Assembly: GCA_021018815.1 (NCBI GenBank)
Contig: JAITYX010000058.1
Location: 3,489,001 to 3,553,000 of the forward strand
Direction of reading: 5' to 3'
DNA length: 64,000 nucleotides
Origin: Talinum fruticosum
Taxonomy: Eukaryota; Streptophyta; Magnoliopsida; Caryophyllales; Talinaceae
Within the stretch, counting starts at the first letter, position 1. Every line of letters starts with the position of its first letter. A model generated the notes under the pieces. The model worked only from the letters and a program-made list of their open reading frames with translations, searched no databases and was not told the origin of the DNA. The translations under genes were made by a program, and so were the position numbers. Shown piece after piece: positions 47,931 to 58,017 of this stretch.

Positions 47931-49496
47931 TGAAGGTTTGCTCGGGAGAGTCCGAGTCACCCTAGAGGGGGTGAATAGGGTGATAGAAGATTCTTCGCGA
48001 AAACACACTCTTTTGACGAGAAAAGAGGCAAAGACAGCTTTCGAGTCTAAACACGGGGTCGAAAAGATTGGACTCGAAAGCAATGAATCGGAATAAACAA
48101 GTGCGGTAAGACCATGCCGAGTCTAGAATGAACTCAAAAAGAGAACACAGAGATTTTACGTGGAAACCCTCCCGGGGCGGAAAACCACGGCCCATGTCAA
48201 TCCGGACACGAAGTCAAATCCACTATTTTGAGTCCACAAAATACCGTGAATCGATCGAACCCGAGTTGCTCCTTGGACAACTCTATACAAGTTTTCCTAG
48301 ACTCGAAGTTACCTTATCCGATCTAGTACTTCCTAGCTGAGATAACCTTTACAGCTAGGGACAACTAAGCTGAGTTAACCTTTACAGACTTAGTCAAGGG
48401 ACCTTACAAAGAATGTAAGAAGAGTTTGTAACTAAGTACAAGACCTTACAACTCGGAGAGTAAATTACGAGAATGGGAGTTGTAAGTAGAAGATTGAAAG
48501 TAAATACAATGACTTTTCTCATGTATGAGTATTAACAATAGATTCGGCAATCTTCAAGTCTTGTGAAGTGGCTTCTATTTATAGATAACCAAGCGAGTAG
48601 CCGTTATCTTTATCTCGCGACCGAGAGTCCTCTCGTGACCGTTGATTAGGGCTTTCGAGTCACTCGGAAAGTTTCCGTTGAAATATGGACGTTGGACAAC
48701 GGTTTAACTCTCTTGGAAGTCCCAAAACCATCGGTTGTGTCTTGAAAAATGAGGTGGAAACCACCGTTAGGCTTAGCGTTCCAGTTTTCCGGATATGGAA
48801 GCGGACGGCTTCGACACAATCTTCTAGGACTAAAGCGGGGAAGGTGAAAAGTCATATCTCGCTGGTGATTTGACGTTCGAAGCTCGGCTACTTTTGTAGT
48901 TTGAAAAAGGTGTATCCTCGAATGAATAACCTACAAAAGTAAATCAATTCTGGTCCTCAAAGTATAAAATACTTTGGTCCGAACTTAGACACGAGATAAT
49001 AAAGTAATTATGATAATTACACAATTGATTATCCGAGTCGAAACGAAGTGGAATTTTCGAGTCTAATATCCATGATACTCGGAATTCCATCCGACTTAGT
49101 CTAAGCGATAGAGCAAGTACTATAACGAATATCGAGTGAGAAAAGCTTGATATAGACTAAGCATGAAATGAACTACGAATACCGACTATGCAAACAATAG
49201 AGCGGATAACCGAAGTCGGATTCGAATGAGAAACAACGGAATATTGGTATATTCAAAATGCGATTAATCCGAGTGGGAGTGGACTCGGAATAAAGAACCG
49301 GTTTTCGAGTCGCTAACCGAAAGCGATAAAAGAGATAAGTGAGGGCCGAAACACTTAGAGAAAATACTATTTTACTCAAGTAAGTTTCTAAGGCACGAGA
49401 GAATGCCTTGGAATCAAAACTCTATATGTATAGAATCGTTATACCCGATTCCTTTTGCATGACTCGGAAGAATATTGAGCAGTGTCCGAGTCTTCA
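47931..49496 (-). repeat. 5' LTR of copia element D
   Basis: 1566 bp, TGAAGGTTTGCTCGG to CCGAGTCTTCA. The TATA box (TATAAATA on minus) is at 48576-48583. Five CCGTT/AACGG motifs lie within 48601-48768, directly upstream in element orientation. Followed by the TACAC target duplication. Confidence 0.93.
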
Positions 49497-50258
49497 TACA
49501 CAATACACAATCCTCTTCACTTGTAATTCCAAACTTTGGCATTATGTCCCTTGTTAGTAGTTTGTGGTTCAAGCAACATCCAAGTCACATAAGAATATTT
49601 TGGGATTCTAATTTTGTGCAATCTTGACTTTAGGGAACTAACCCAACAGAGTTTCTTAGCTAATCATAACCAGCTCTTACAATATACTTTCATCTTTACT
49701 TTGTAACTATTTACCAATTACTTTGTCAAAGACGAGCCCAAGATATTCTCTCACTTTCATTATCTTTCTCTAGTACCAACTATTTTTAGCTGGTATTTTA
49801 CATGTCCAAATGTTGTCTCCTTTGATATAATAGTGGTGTATCCACCTAACCCACAAGCTATCCTTTTTTGTGGCAAGACATCGGACCAGCTTTTCCCACA
49901 AAAGCAAGATTCCAATGTTCACAGTCTTAATTCCCATACCTCCTTCCTTCTTTAGTAGATATTGTTTGCCAAGATACATGATTGTGTCCTCTTTGATTTT
50001 CATCATTCCCCCAAAGAAAGTTTCGACATGTTTGTGTATCTTTCTTCAAAACAACTTTTGGTAGTACATACAATTGACTCTGGTATGAAATAGCATAAAG
50101 AGAACTCGAACTTATCAATTGTATATTATCCGCACAAGTAAGCTTTTTAGTAGACTCGTGTCTTGATCTTTATGTCATTGCTTATGAGGAATTGGTAATC
50201 TTGTTTATTGATTTTCCGAGGCTTAACCGCCATTCCAAGATATTTAAATGGTAATTGC
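49497..50258 (-). pseudogene. LINE reverse transcriptase C-terminal region, middle piece
   Basis: Minus-strand L1-type LINE. From the right: PFKYLGMAVKPRKSIN, a motif typical of the end of the reverse transcriptase domain, then RNFLWGNDENQRGHNHVSW, KEGGMGIKTVNIGILLLWEK and RWIHHYYIKGDNIWTCKIP, the standard succession in plant L1 elements. Interrupted on the left by copia D and on the right by a solo LTR. Frameshifted at least twice. Confidence 0.88.
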
Positions 50259-51745
50259 TCGAAGGTTAGCTCTTGGAGAGTCTTAGTCACCCTAGAGGGG
50301 GTGAATAGGGTGATGAGGAAATTTTAACAAACTTGGAAGATTTAAGCTTGAAAAGAATGAACAAGACAATCCGAGTCTAGATTGTACTCGTAAAAGTATA
50401 AACTCGGAGATACGTGGAAACCCTCCCAGGGCGAGAAAACCACGGATAGTGCTAGTCCAAGCACCAAGTCAAATCCATTATTTTGAATCTACAAAATACA
50501 ACATACCGACTCAACCAGAATTACTCCCTTAAACAATTCTTTACAGAGTTTTCCTAAACTCGAAATTCCCTTATCTCGATCTAGTACTTCCTAACCGAGG
50601 TAACCTTTACAATTAGGGAAAACTAAGCTGAGTTAACCCTTATAACCCAGTCAAGGGATCTTACTCAGAAAATAAGAAGAGTATGTAATTGATTACAAGA
50701 CTTTACAACTCGGAAAGTATGAATTACAAGTCGGGAGTTGTAAATAGAAAATTGAATATGAAAACAATGACTTTTTCTTAAGTAATGTATTTCAACAATA
50801 ATTGCAAGTAATCATCAAGTCTTGAGAGGTGGCTTCTATTTATAGATGACCAAGCAGATTAACCGTTGTGACTAATTTCCGAACGAAGTCCTTGACCGTT
50901 GTAACAGCTTCTTCGAGTCGCTCGTAAAAGATCCGTCTGAATGTGAACATTGTGCAATGGCTCTTGGCTCCTAAAGGTGCTCCAGTCAACCGGTGATGTC
51001 CGAAAAGTTAGGTAAAAACCACCGTTGAGCTTTACGTTGAAGTTTTCTAGTTTTGGAAACAAACAACCCTAACACAACGTTTAAGCCTTGTTCGTAAATA
51101 GGAAAACCTTGTCTCGCTGGTGATTGACAACTTAAGCTCGGTTACTTTTGTAATTCAAAAATGAGATAACCTCGTTTGGATAACCTACAAAAGTAAACAA
51201 TTTTGGTTCTCAAAGTATAAAATACTTTGGTCTAAGATTAGGCATAAATAATAATTTAATTAAGATAATTAAGTGCATAATTATCTTAGGCCTAGAAGAG
51301 TGGAATTTTCTGAGTCTAATATTCATTATACTCAAATTCCATCGAGTCGATCCGAAGAAAGATGAAGTTATAAGAGTGAAAACATAAGAGTATAAGAACT
51401 TGATCCGGACAAATAATTCTCAAACAAACATACTCGACTTAGAGAGATGAATTAACACCGTAATTCACTTTGCTTCGAAATATGCAATCGTAACTCGGAT
51501 AAGAAGTGTTAGAGAGATTATTTGAATATGCGATAAATTTGAGTGATGTCCGAGTGACTCGAAACATCAATGTGAGAAGATAAACAAGAATGTGTTTTCT
51601 GAGTTAGTCGGAATCAAATGAAAACTTATTCAGGAGTTTTTACAACACTCGAATGACTTGTAATCAAAACTTAGGAGGGATGAGGTTTGTACTCGAGTCT
51701 TTATGTAGTACTCGGAATGATCTAGTCTCGTAGTCCGAGTCTTCA
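50259..51745 (-). mobile_element. Solo copia LTR inside the LINE
   Basis: 1487 bp in minus orientation; the start reads TCGAAGG (for TGAAGG) and the end CGAGTCTTCA. Flanking repeats ATTGC (50254-50258) and ATTCC (51746-51750) look like a 5-bp target duplication with one mismatch. Removing the LTR and one repeat joins the LINE frame exactly: GFQQGE on the right continues into LPFKYLGM on the left. Confidence 0.9.
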
Positions 51746-51922
51746 ATTCCCCTTGTTGAAATCCAGTGATGTTTAGTAATTCTTGCTCTTCTTTTGGTTT
51801 GACCCCTATAGTTACCAGTAGAGATTTCTCCATGTTTGCTACTCGTCCCACAAGATGCAAAAAATGATGAAATGCAAGCATAATGCATGACACACTTCGC
51901 ATATCAGCCTTACAAAATAACA
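51746..51922 (-). pseudogene. LINE reverse transcriptase, 5'-truncated start of the copy
   Basis: Encodes LLFCKADMRSVSCIMLAFHH, GRVANMEKSLL and EEQELLNITGFQQGE, the stretch just after the FADD catalytic motif of L1 reverse transcriptase. The LINE copy begins here, so ORF1, endonuclease and the catalytic FADD are missing: a normal 5'-truncated insertion. The target duplication (attggt.....atattt type, 13 of 16 bases) is seen at 42531-42546 and 51923-51938. Confidence 0.85.
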
Positions 51923-52696
51923 ATTGGTCTAAATATTTGTTTGATCTAGAAGTTAAGTCCCCGACAACACAAACAACTTTGTGGAAACATTCAATAATGT
52001 AACATGTGATTTAAGGGATAACCCATCTTGACTTTGCTTGAAGGTATCAAAAACATATCTAATAATGGATCTCTAAGAGGATAGATAAGGGGGATAACAT
52101 GCAAGGGCTTCTTGTGCTCGTAATGGCTAGTTAGTTACAGAAAATTCAGAAACAATGCTTGGTCTTGCAACATGGTTCCTAATGGCTATATGGAGTTTGA
52201 TGTGATGGATGAAGGTGTCAACGAAATTGTGGATCTAAATGCTATAACTTGCGTACATAGGTCTTGGATCATAACAGGTATCCCATGCAAGCATGTAACC
52301 ATATGCATTCAAGCATGTAAACCACTTGAAAAATTCACAAGCCCTTACTACACACTTTAGAAATTTAAAGAAGCTTACAATAGAGTGATACATAATATCA
52401 AGGATATTTGTATATGAGCTAAATTTCTATACCCGGACTTGGATCCTCCCTAGTTGTGAAAAAGTGTGGATGTAAGCCAAAGAATAGAAATAGGGGACCA
52501 GAAGAAGGAACGAATAAGCAAAGCAGAGCACTTCTTTTAGGTGCAAAACATGACAATGCTGCACCAAAATTCCAATACACGCCCATTGGCTCTAGCATAA
52601 CATACTTTATCCTTAAGACCAAGAAAAGAGCCAAGAAACCTAGCTACCAAAAAGGGGAAGGCTAACGAAGGACGTAACATCAGCTCCATTGCCTAA
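51923..52696 (+). pseudogene. Mutator-like transposase, fragment 3 with SWIM finger
   Basis: Continues fragment 2 after removal of the LINE: FDLEVKSDN-like, then TTNNFVETFN and LRDNPILTLLEGIKN-like blocks (51940-52050, frame broken). At 52172-52360 an open frame has NGYMEFDVMDEGVNEIVDL and the SWIM zinc-finger region TGIPCKHVTICI; the first CxC of the finger is altered (CVHRSW), but the CxH half is intact. Then FKEAYNRVIHNI and a Lys/Arg-rich C-terminal part (RNRGPEEGTNKQSR) end at the TAA at 52694. The transposase gene is thus cut into three, with multiple frame breaks. Confidence 0.85.
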
Positions 52697-53947
52697 CTAA
52701 CTCCAATTTGAGGCAACTCTATTACCAATAGTTATGTTACCTTGTTTCAATCTCTTTGGGGTTTTTAGGCTAAACCACATCACCTGCTTACAAAACCAAA
52801 AAAAATTTGAGCTTACAACTATAGCTTAGTGGTGGATGTGTAATTATCTTGGGTGTGTGTTTCAATTTGGATAAACATATGTTGGTTACAATTTAATGGC
52901 ACATTTTTTGATTATCAGTTGTTTAGTGATAGTCTTTCTAGAATAGGAAAGAAGTACATGAAACTTGTTGAAATTGTGGTTTGCTTTGTTGGCCCTCAAC
53001 AATTGAGCCTAATTTTATAACTACAATATTCTATCAACAAAACAATGCAACAACTATCCTTACAAAGATAATTCATTCATTCATTAATTGAAAAAGGATC
53101 TTATATCACCACATTCTCAAACATATTCCCTAAACCTTCATTACAGACAAGAATTATACCACTCCTCCCCAAAAATACCATCCACCTCACAAATTAACTA
53201 TAATTTTGAGGATATGATATTCCTAGTTTCTTCATTGAATGTGAAATTTGAGGGACTAAATTTTCAACATATTGGCATCTTGGACATTTGCTTAAGGTCA
53301 TAGAACTAGCACAACTCTCTATTTTTTCAACTATAGGAAGGAGAGTACAAAGAAAAGAGGAGTGATTAAGAAGCCGAAGGATTCTAAAATTTCTCCACGA
53401 AAGGAAGACAAGAAAGATGACATTCAAGACACATAATCAAACTCCTTATTTGATATAAAAAAACCAAACTCCTTATTTTTTTAAACAATTTTTTTAATTG
53501 CTTACTCGTTCATGGCTGAACACTCTAATGTGGGGGAGGGGGAGGGCAATAATTATGTTTGTTTGATTACTTGTGCACAAAACAATGATTTTTTAAACTT
53601 TAAAAGATATTTTACTAATTTGTAGTGGCCTCATGTGATGTTTGAAGGGTATCTTTTGGTTTCCACTAAATTGTTTCATTCAAATTTATTTCAGATTATT
53701 CTAATCACCAGAGTATATCAGATTTTGATACTTTAAAATAAATTTAATTATGATCAAAATATTTTAAAATTAAATTAAATAACAAAGGATCAAAAAATTA
53801 ATACACCTTACCTCATAGTATTAAACACCATTTACTACAGTAATATTTACTACAGTAATATTGCTGCCCCTTGACCTATCCGGAAAAAATATTGCTACCC
53901 CTTAGCTAATAACTAATACACACTAAAAAGGGGTTCTAAATTGGGCA
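52697..53947. other. No recognisable gene
   Basis: AT-rich sequence following the Mutator-like transposase. It may contain the 3' part of that element. Short open frames at 53088-53303 and 53194-53427 show no familiar motif. TACTACAGTAATATT is repeated near 53833-53862. Confidence 0.5.
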
Positions 53948-53955
53948 TCCGTATT

Positions 53956-54878
53956 TAGGGGTGAGCGGTTCCGGTACTCTGTACCAAAACTAGGAACCTT
54001 ACCCTTACCCTGTTTGACCGGTTCTCGAATTTTAGGAACCTTACCTTTACCCTCGGGTTCCGGTTCCCGAATTTTAGGAACCTTACCCTTATCCTCGGGT
54101 TCCGGTTCGGTCCGAGGTACCCTATTTACAACAAGATATTAAGAAATTACCTATTTTGTAATGAGAGCACCGATGAGGACGAAGCCGCAAGGGAGAGTTG
54201 GGACCGGGAGTGGGAGGAAGGAAAGAGGCGACACCAACGCCGACGAGGATCGGGAGGAGGTCAACGAGCGAGCAGCAGAGAAAGGGCAGAGGGAGCAAAA
54301 CAGAGCAACACGAAATGAAGGAGCAGGAGCGAGCAACGCGAAATGAAGTTCGATTCGTCGAGAGAGCAGCATAATGCGAGTCAACGAGCAAGCAGCAGAA
54401 AAAGAGAGAGCAGAGCAATGCGAGTCAACGAGCACCAGTAGAGAGAGAGAGCAGAGAGAGAGCAGAGCAGAGCAACGCGAGGGGAGAGAGAGCAGAGCAA
54501 TGCGAGAGAGGTGAAATAAAGGAACGCGAAATGGAGCAACGCGAAATGACGAGGAGGAAGGAGATTAGGGTTTCTAATAAGTTGGGCCACATATTAGAAA
54601 TTCAAAAATAAAAATTTCATGGGCCTCAAAACCGAAAAATTTTGAAAATTTTAGTAACGGATTCGGTGCCCATGGTTCTAGAACCTCGTCTAAACGAGTT
54701 CCAGGTTCCAGTGTCCGGCTCTAGGGTTTCATTTAGGAACCTTACCCTTACCCATTTGACAGTGCTCCTAAATTTTGAAACCTTACCCTTACCCGTTTGA
54801 CCGATTCCTGCCTGAACCTTACCCGTTTAACCGGCTCCGGTCCCGCTTCAAGCGCACTGCTACTCGTGCTCACCCCTA
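53956..54878. mobile_element. hAT-type MITE with 8-bp target duplication
   Basis: 923 bp bounded by TAGGGGTGAGC and GCTCACCCCTA, a perfect 11-bp terminal inverted repeat. Flanking 8-bp repeats TCCGTATT (53948-53955) and TCTGTATT (54879-54886) differ by one base. An 8-bp duplication and short TIRs point to the hAT superfamily. The body carries several copies of AGGAACCTTACCCTTACCC and, at 54240-54550, a run of AGAGCAACGCGA/AGAGCAGAGCAATGCGAG units. No transposase. Confidence 0.88.
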
Positions 54879-54886
54879 TCTGTATT

Positions 54887-55076
54887 AGGGGTTCGAAACA
54901 TCGAATCAAAGCTTCTTTTTTGTTTTTGCTTTTTTTTTTTTAACTAGGACCGCCACGTAGCGGTGCCGTGCTTGCACCACCAAATTCGAATCGTACCGGC
55001 GTTCCTCCACCGTAGAACACAAAACACCATTTTCAGGTCTTTCTCTTATTTCGATCGCCATCCCCACCTCCCATTG

Positions 55077-55108
<32 letters not shown>

Positions 55109-55255
55109 GTGTGTCATTGTTCACTCTCACACCTCTCTTTTCACTTTTCTAGGGTTTCTCTCCCCTCCGACCCAGGTCAAATCCGAGCCCAATCTCCAGA
55201 TTCTAGGGTTTTCTATTGTTGTTGCTGTTGATTTTGAGATCCTTTTTGAAATCGA
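54887..55255 (+). promoter_or_regulatory. Promoter and 5' leader of the PRA1 gene
   Basis: A (CT)n run at 55077-55104 and further CT-rich sequence lead to the start codon at 55256; AGGGTTT elements (telo-box-like) are at 55152 and 55205. I see no clear TATA box, which is common for housekeeping plant genes. The hAT MITE ends only about 380 bp before the ATG. Confidence 0.5.
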
Positions 55256-55413
55256 ATGGATTGGGGTAGCGTAACGGCAGATGATCTGATCGACGCATTG
55301 AGAGAAGTGGACTGGTCATCTCCGCCTCGACCACTTTCTGAATTCTTCTCCCGATTCACTGTTCCTCGCTCTTTTACTAAATGGGAGAGCCGCCTTAAAT
55401 GCAATCTTTACTA
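55256..55413 (+). CDS. PRA1: PRA1 exon 1
   Basis: From the ATG at 55256 to the donor CTA|GTATGT. Encodes the cytosolic N-terminus to LKCNLY and two bases of the next tyrosine codon. The in-frame TAG at 55412 is created only if the donor is ignored, so splicing is needed for a functional protein. Confidence 0.9.
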
Positions 55414-58017
55414 GTATGTTTTCTTCATATTCTCGTCTATAAGAAGTTGATTATGTTTGCTTTAAAAGGTTGACCTTCCAATTCTGTTGGTTTTGGGTCT
55501 ATTATTATGAATTTCTTTTAGTTTTGCTCCACTCTGGTTATTGAATTCGGCGAGGAACATGATGATGAGCTCTTCTTGATTTATAATCCGAATCGCTTTG
55601 ATTATGCTGTGAATAATGGCCTGAATTCCGCAAAATCTGCTTAGTTCGGCTTTGCGGAGGATATATTTAGCATGTTGAAGCAAAAATTATTCTACTATTG
55701 ATTTTATGTGTTCTATGTTGAGCTGTGGGAGACGTGGTCAAGTCTATTAGACCCAGTTTCAGTTCGCTATTAATGGAACAACAAAAATATATGACTCTAA
55801 TGATCAGTAGTACATGTATAAATTTAATATATTACTGTTCCTTACAAAAGAAAGAAAATTTGATACACTATTTTCCTATTAAGCATCCTATGGTGATTGT
55901 GCATGTTGCGACTGAGAGTGCTTCAAACATGATCTATTAATCTGTTTTTTGTATTAGGAAGAAGGGTAAGATTAAGCTGAATAGAATTGATGTTTAGCTC
56001 CTGTTTAAACCATCTGTGTTAGGTATATGTCAGAGAGTTAAAAGGGAAACTTATAGTGAGTTGTGACTAAGAGCTTTGTGCATTACTGTCCGAAGTCACT
56101 TATGAGAGTGGTTGTTTCATTCTATAATTTAGTAGCTAGATATTGTGGCAAATTAAAGGCAAACTGCAACCTTGATGCTGGTATTGTTTGGTGCACTAAG
56201 CGCTGGTTAGGTCTTTTATACAGCCAATGGTTGTGAATTGAGGCCACTTGTTCACCATGTGGTGGATGATCCTGTTGCTGATCCTTTTTCCTCCCCTAAA
56301 GTAAAGTAAATATTATTTGAGTTGATTTTTTGTGGCTTTCTATGCTTGAGGTCAAAGGTCAATTTTTTCCTCTCGACTTTGCCACCGTATGTATGTGCCT
56401 AGATGATTTCGATGATTAAGATATGCTTAAATTGCCATCAAGCTCTGTAGCTCCATCACTTTCTCCTTCTCATTTATGGTTCTTGAGTGTTTTATCATTG
56501 TTCGGGTGTGCTTAAATGGTCTTTAGTTCCTTACGTTGACCCGTGGACAATGGGTATCTTTGATTCTTTACTATGATGTCTATAATAGTTGGTTTCCACC
56601 TAGTCTTCTTTTCACGAATGCTTTTTGGTTGTTCCTTTGAAATCTTGAGTTTGGCTTTGAAGAAAGTCTTGTTTGAATCATGCGAGAGAATATATAGTTT
56701 ATTTTATGTTACATGGGCTCAAATATTTAGTTCATGTTTTGGAAATTTGAAGTGATGTAATGGGAAGTGAGGGGCATTAATGTCGGTTTGTATTTGGATG
56801 ATGAGGCGAAATAAAAGTGTAGTTAAAATGAGAGCTTCCCGAGTTCCTTGTAAGTTTCATTTACTTTTGTAGCTGATGTATTAGGTGGGATTGGAGCTTT
56901 CCTTTTGAATCCCTTTCTCTTTGTCACTTTATTATGGAATAAGAAGGATGATAAGTTATTTAATGTGTTAAATGTTCTAGAGAATGGAAGATGATATTAT
57001 TATGTTGGTGTGGAGTTAAAGATCAATTCGTAGGTTATTCATCATGAAACCGTTCATTTTCTATGATGATAATTTCAATTGGACAGGGCAAATGGGTCAT
57101 CCACTTCCGCTTTGGGTCGGGTTAACTTTGGCTCGGTTTGTGTTTGGGTTAATAAGATTCACAATTCGGTTTCACTCTCTTGTTCAGTCATTTTTTATTT
57201 AGGTTGACTTTGGTCAGCTTGATGTTTGGTCAAATAAGCTTGTCTTGTGAAGAAAAATAACTGGAAAATGCTTGGATCGAGTTTGATTTGGTTCTGGTCA
57301 TTTTGGGTTTAGGTCCACGTTGGGTTAGCTATTTCGGGTTTCTGTTCACGTATGGATTTGGTCATTGGGTTCGGGTCACTTTTGCTAGGTTTAGTTTTAA
57401 GCATATCCCTCTCGTATTCATTTGCCTTTTGTTATGAAGGGATTAAACATACATCACTAATGGTTGGTTAGACCTTGTATGTTTTTTTCCTTAAATGGGA
57501 AGACAATGGCTTACCTAAAAGACATGAACCGAAATAATATATTTCTAGAAGTTACTTGCTTCCACTAGGAGGTTTCATAAGCATTAAATCTCAGACAGGT
57601 ATACTTGACTATTGCTTCTCTTCTTTTGGCTTTTTCCCTCTCATCTTGGTAAGTATATGCTAACTCTGCAACTAATTCCTTTTTATACCGATATGAGTGA
57701 TTTCATGATATTTGAAAAGTGCGGGGACTTGTTTTATCCAGTTTTCCTATGCTTGATGGGTTAAGAATTCTCTCATTTGGTTTGCTGCTGTGGTGTGATT
57801 CTACTTTTGTGTGTATTTGCAGCTATCGAACAAACTACTTTATCATGATAGTCGCCATTCTTGGTCAGTATTATTCTTATGATATTATTCAATATAAGAT
57901 TCATTTTACACATTTTGACGGTTTCTTGTAAACTGCAGCTCTAGGTTTTCTTCGGAGGCCACTTGCAATTGTTGCTGCTGCCTTAACGGCACTTAGCATT
58001 GCTTTTCTAAATGACAG
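55256..58017 (+). CDS. PRA1: PRA1 family protein, subfamily A-like, exons 1-3 (3' part not in the window)
   Basis: Prenylated Rab acceptor 1 proteins are small membrane proteins of the secretory pathway that bind prenylated Rab GTPases and help place them on ER, Golgi and endosome membranes. Three exons are joined by GT-AG introns: 55256-55413, 57823-57863 and 57939-58017, with phases that fit (158, 41 and 79 nt). They encode 92 residues plus part of a serine. Visible: MDWGSVTADDLIDALREVDW, then PRPLSEFFSRF, KWESRLKCNLYYYRTNYF and the first hydrophobic segment FIMIVAILGALGFLRRPLAI followed by ALSIAFLND. Plant PRA1 proteins of this subfamily are near 200 residues, so the second half, including the second hydrophobic region, is missing. 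The following intron would be at least 6 kb, or the gene is truncated. Confidence 0.88.
55414..57822 (+). other. PRA1 intron 1
   Basis: 2409 nt, AT-rich. A stretch at about 57085-57400 with repeated GGGTTAACTTTGG, GGGTT and TCGGTT units looks like an old repeat insertion. No coding exon of PRA1 type was found inside. Confidence 0.7.
57823..57863 (+). CDS. PRA1: PRA1 exon 2
   Basis: 41 nt, from acceptor TTTGCAG|CTATCG to donor CTTG|GTCAGT. Completes the YYYRTNYF motif and starts the first membrane segment. Intron 1 is about 2.4 kb; intron 2 is only 75 nt. Confidence 0.9.
57939..58017 (+). CDS. PRA1: PRA1 exon 3
   Basis: 79 nt, from acceptor AACTGCAG|CTCTAGG to donor GACAG|GTATTT. Encodes LGFLRRPLAIVAAALTALSI and AFLND plus two bases of serine; family members continue with FAGTFSEK-like sequence, which I do not find before 64000. 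Confidence 0.88.

Larger units (their letters stand above)
42945..49496 (-). mobile_element. Copia element D, target-site duplication TACAC, 3' side deleted
   Basis: Flanked by TACAC at 42940-42944 and 49497-49501, and set into the LINE. Right to left: full 5' LTR, gag, protease, integrase, reverse transcriptase, then only the outer half of the 3' LTR (42945-43706). RNase H, the extra ORF, the polypurine tract and the inner half of the 3' LTR are missing, and the primer-site leader is replaced by filler. It has the best-preserved pol of the window. It complements C, which kept what D lost. Confidence 0.9.

Noticed and set aside
51746..51760. CAAGGGGAA next to the LTR at 51745, read first as a polypurine tract
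   Set aside because: It is part of the LINE coding sequence (GFQQGE) and continues in frame on the other side of the LTR; the LTR is solo.
54122..54590. Overlapping minus-strand open frames rich in Ser, Leu and Ala
   Set aside because: They come from the simple GAGCAACGCGA-type repeats inside the hAT MITE.
55256..55414. A stop-terminated 52-residue protein from PRA1 exon 1
   Set aside because: The TAG arises only by reading across a clear GT donor; exons 2 and 3 continue the family sequence in phase.
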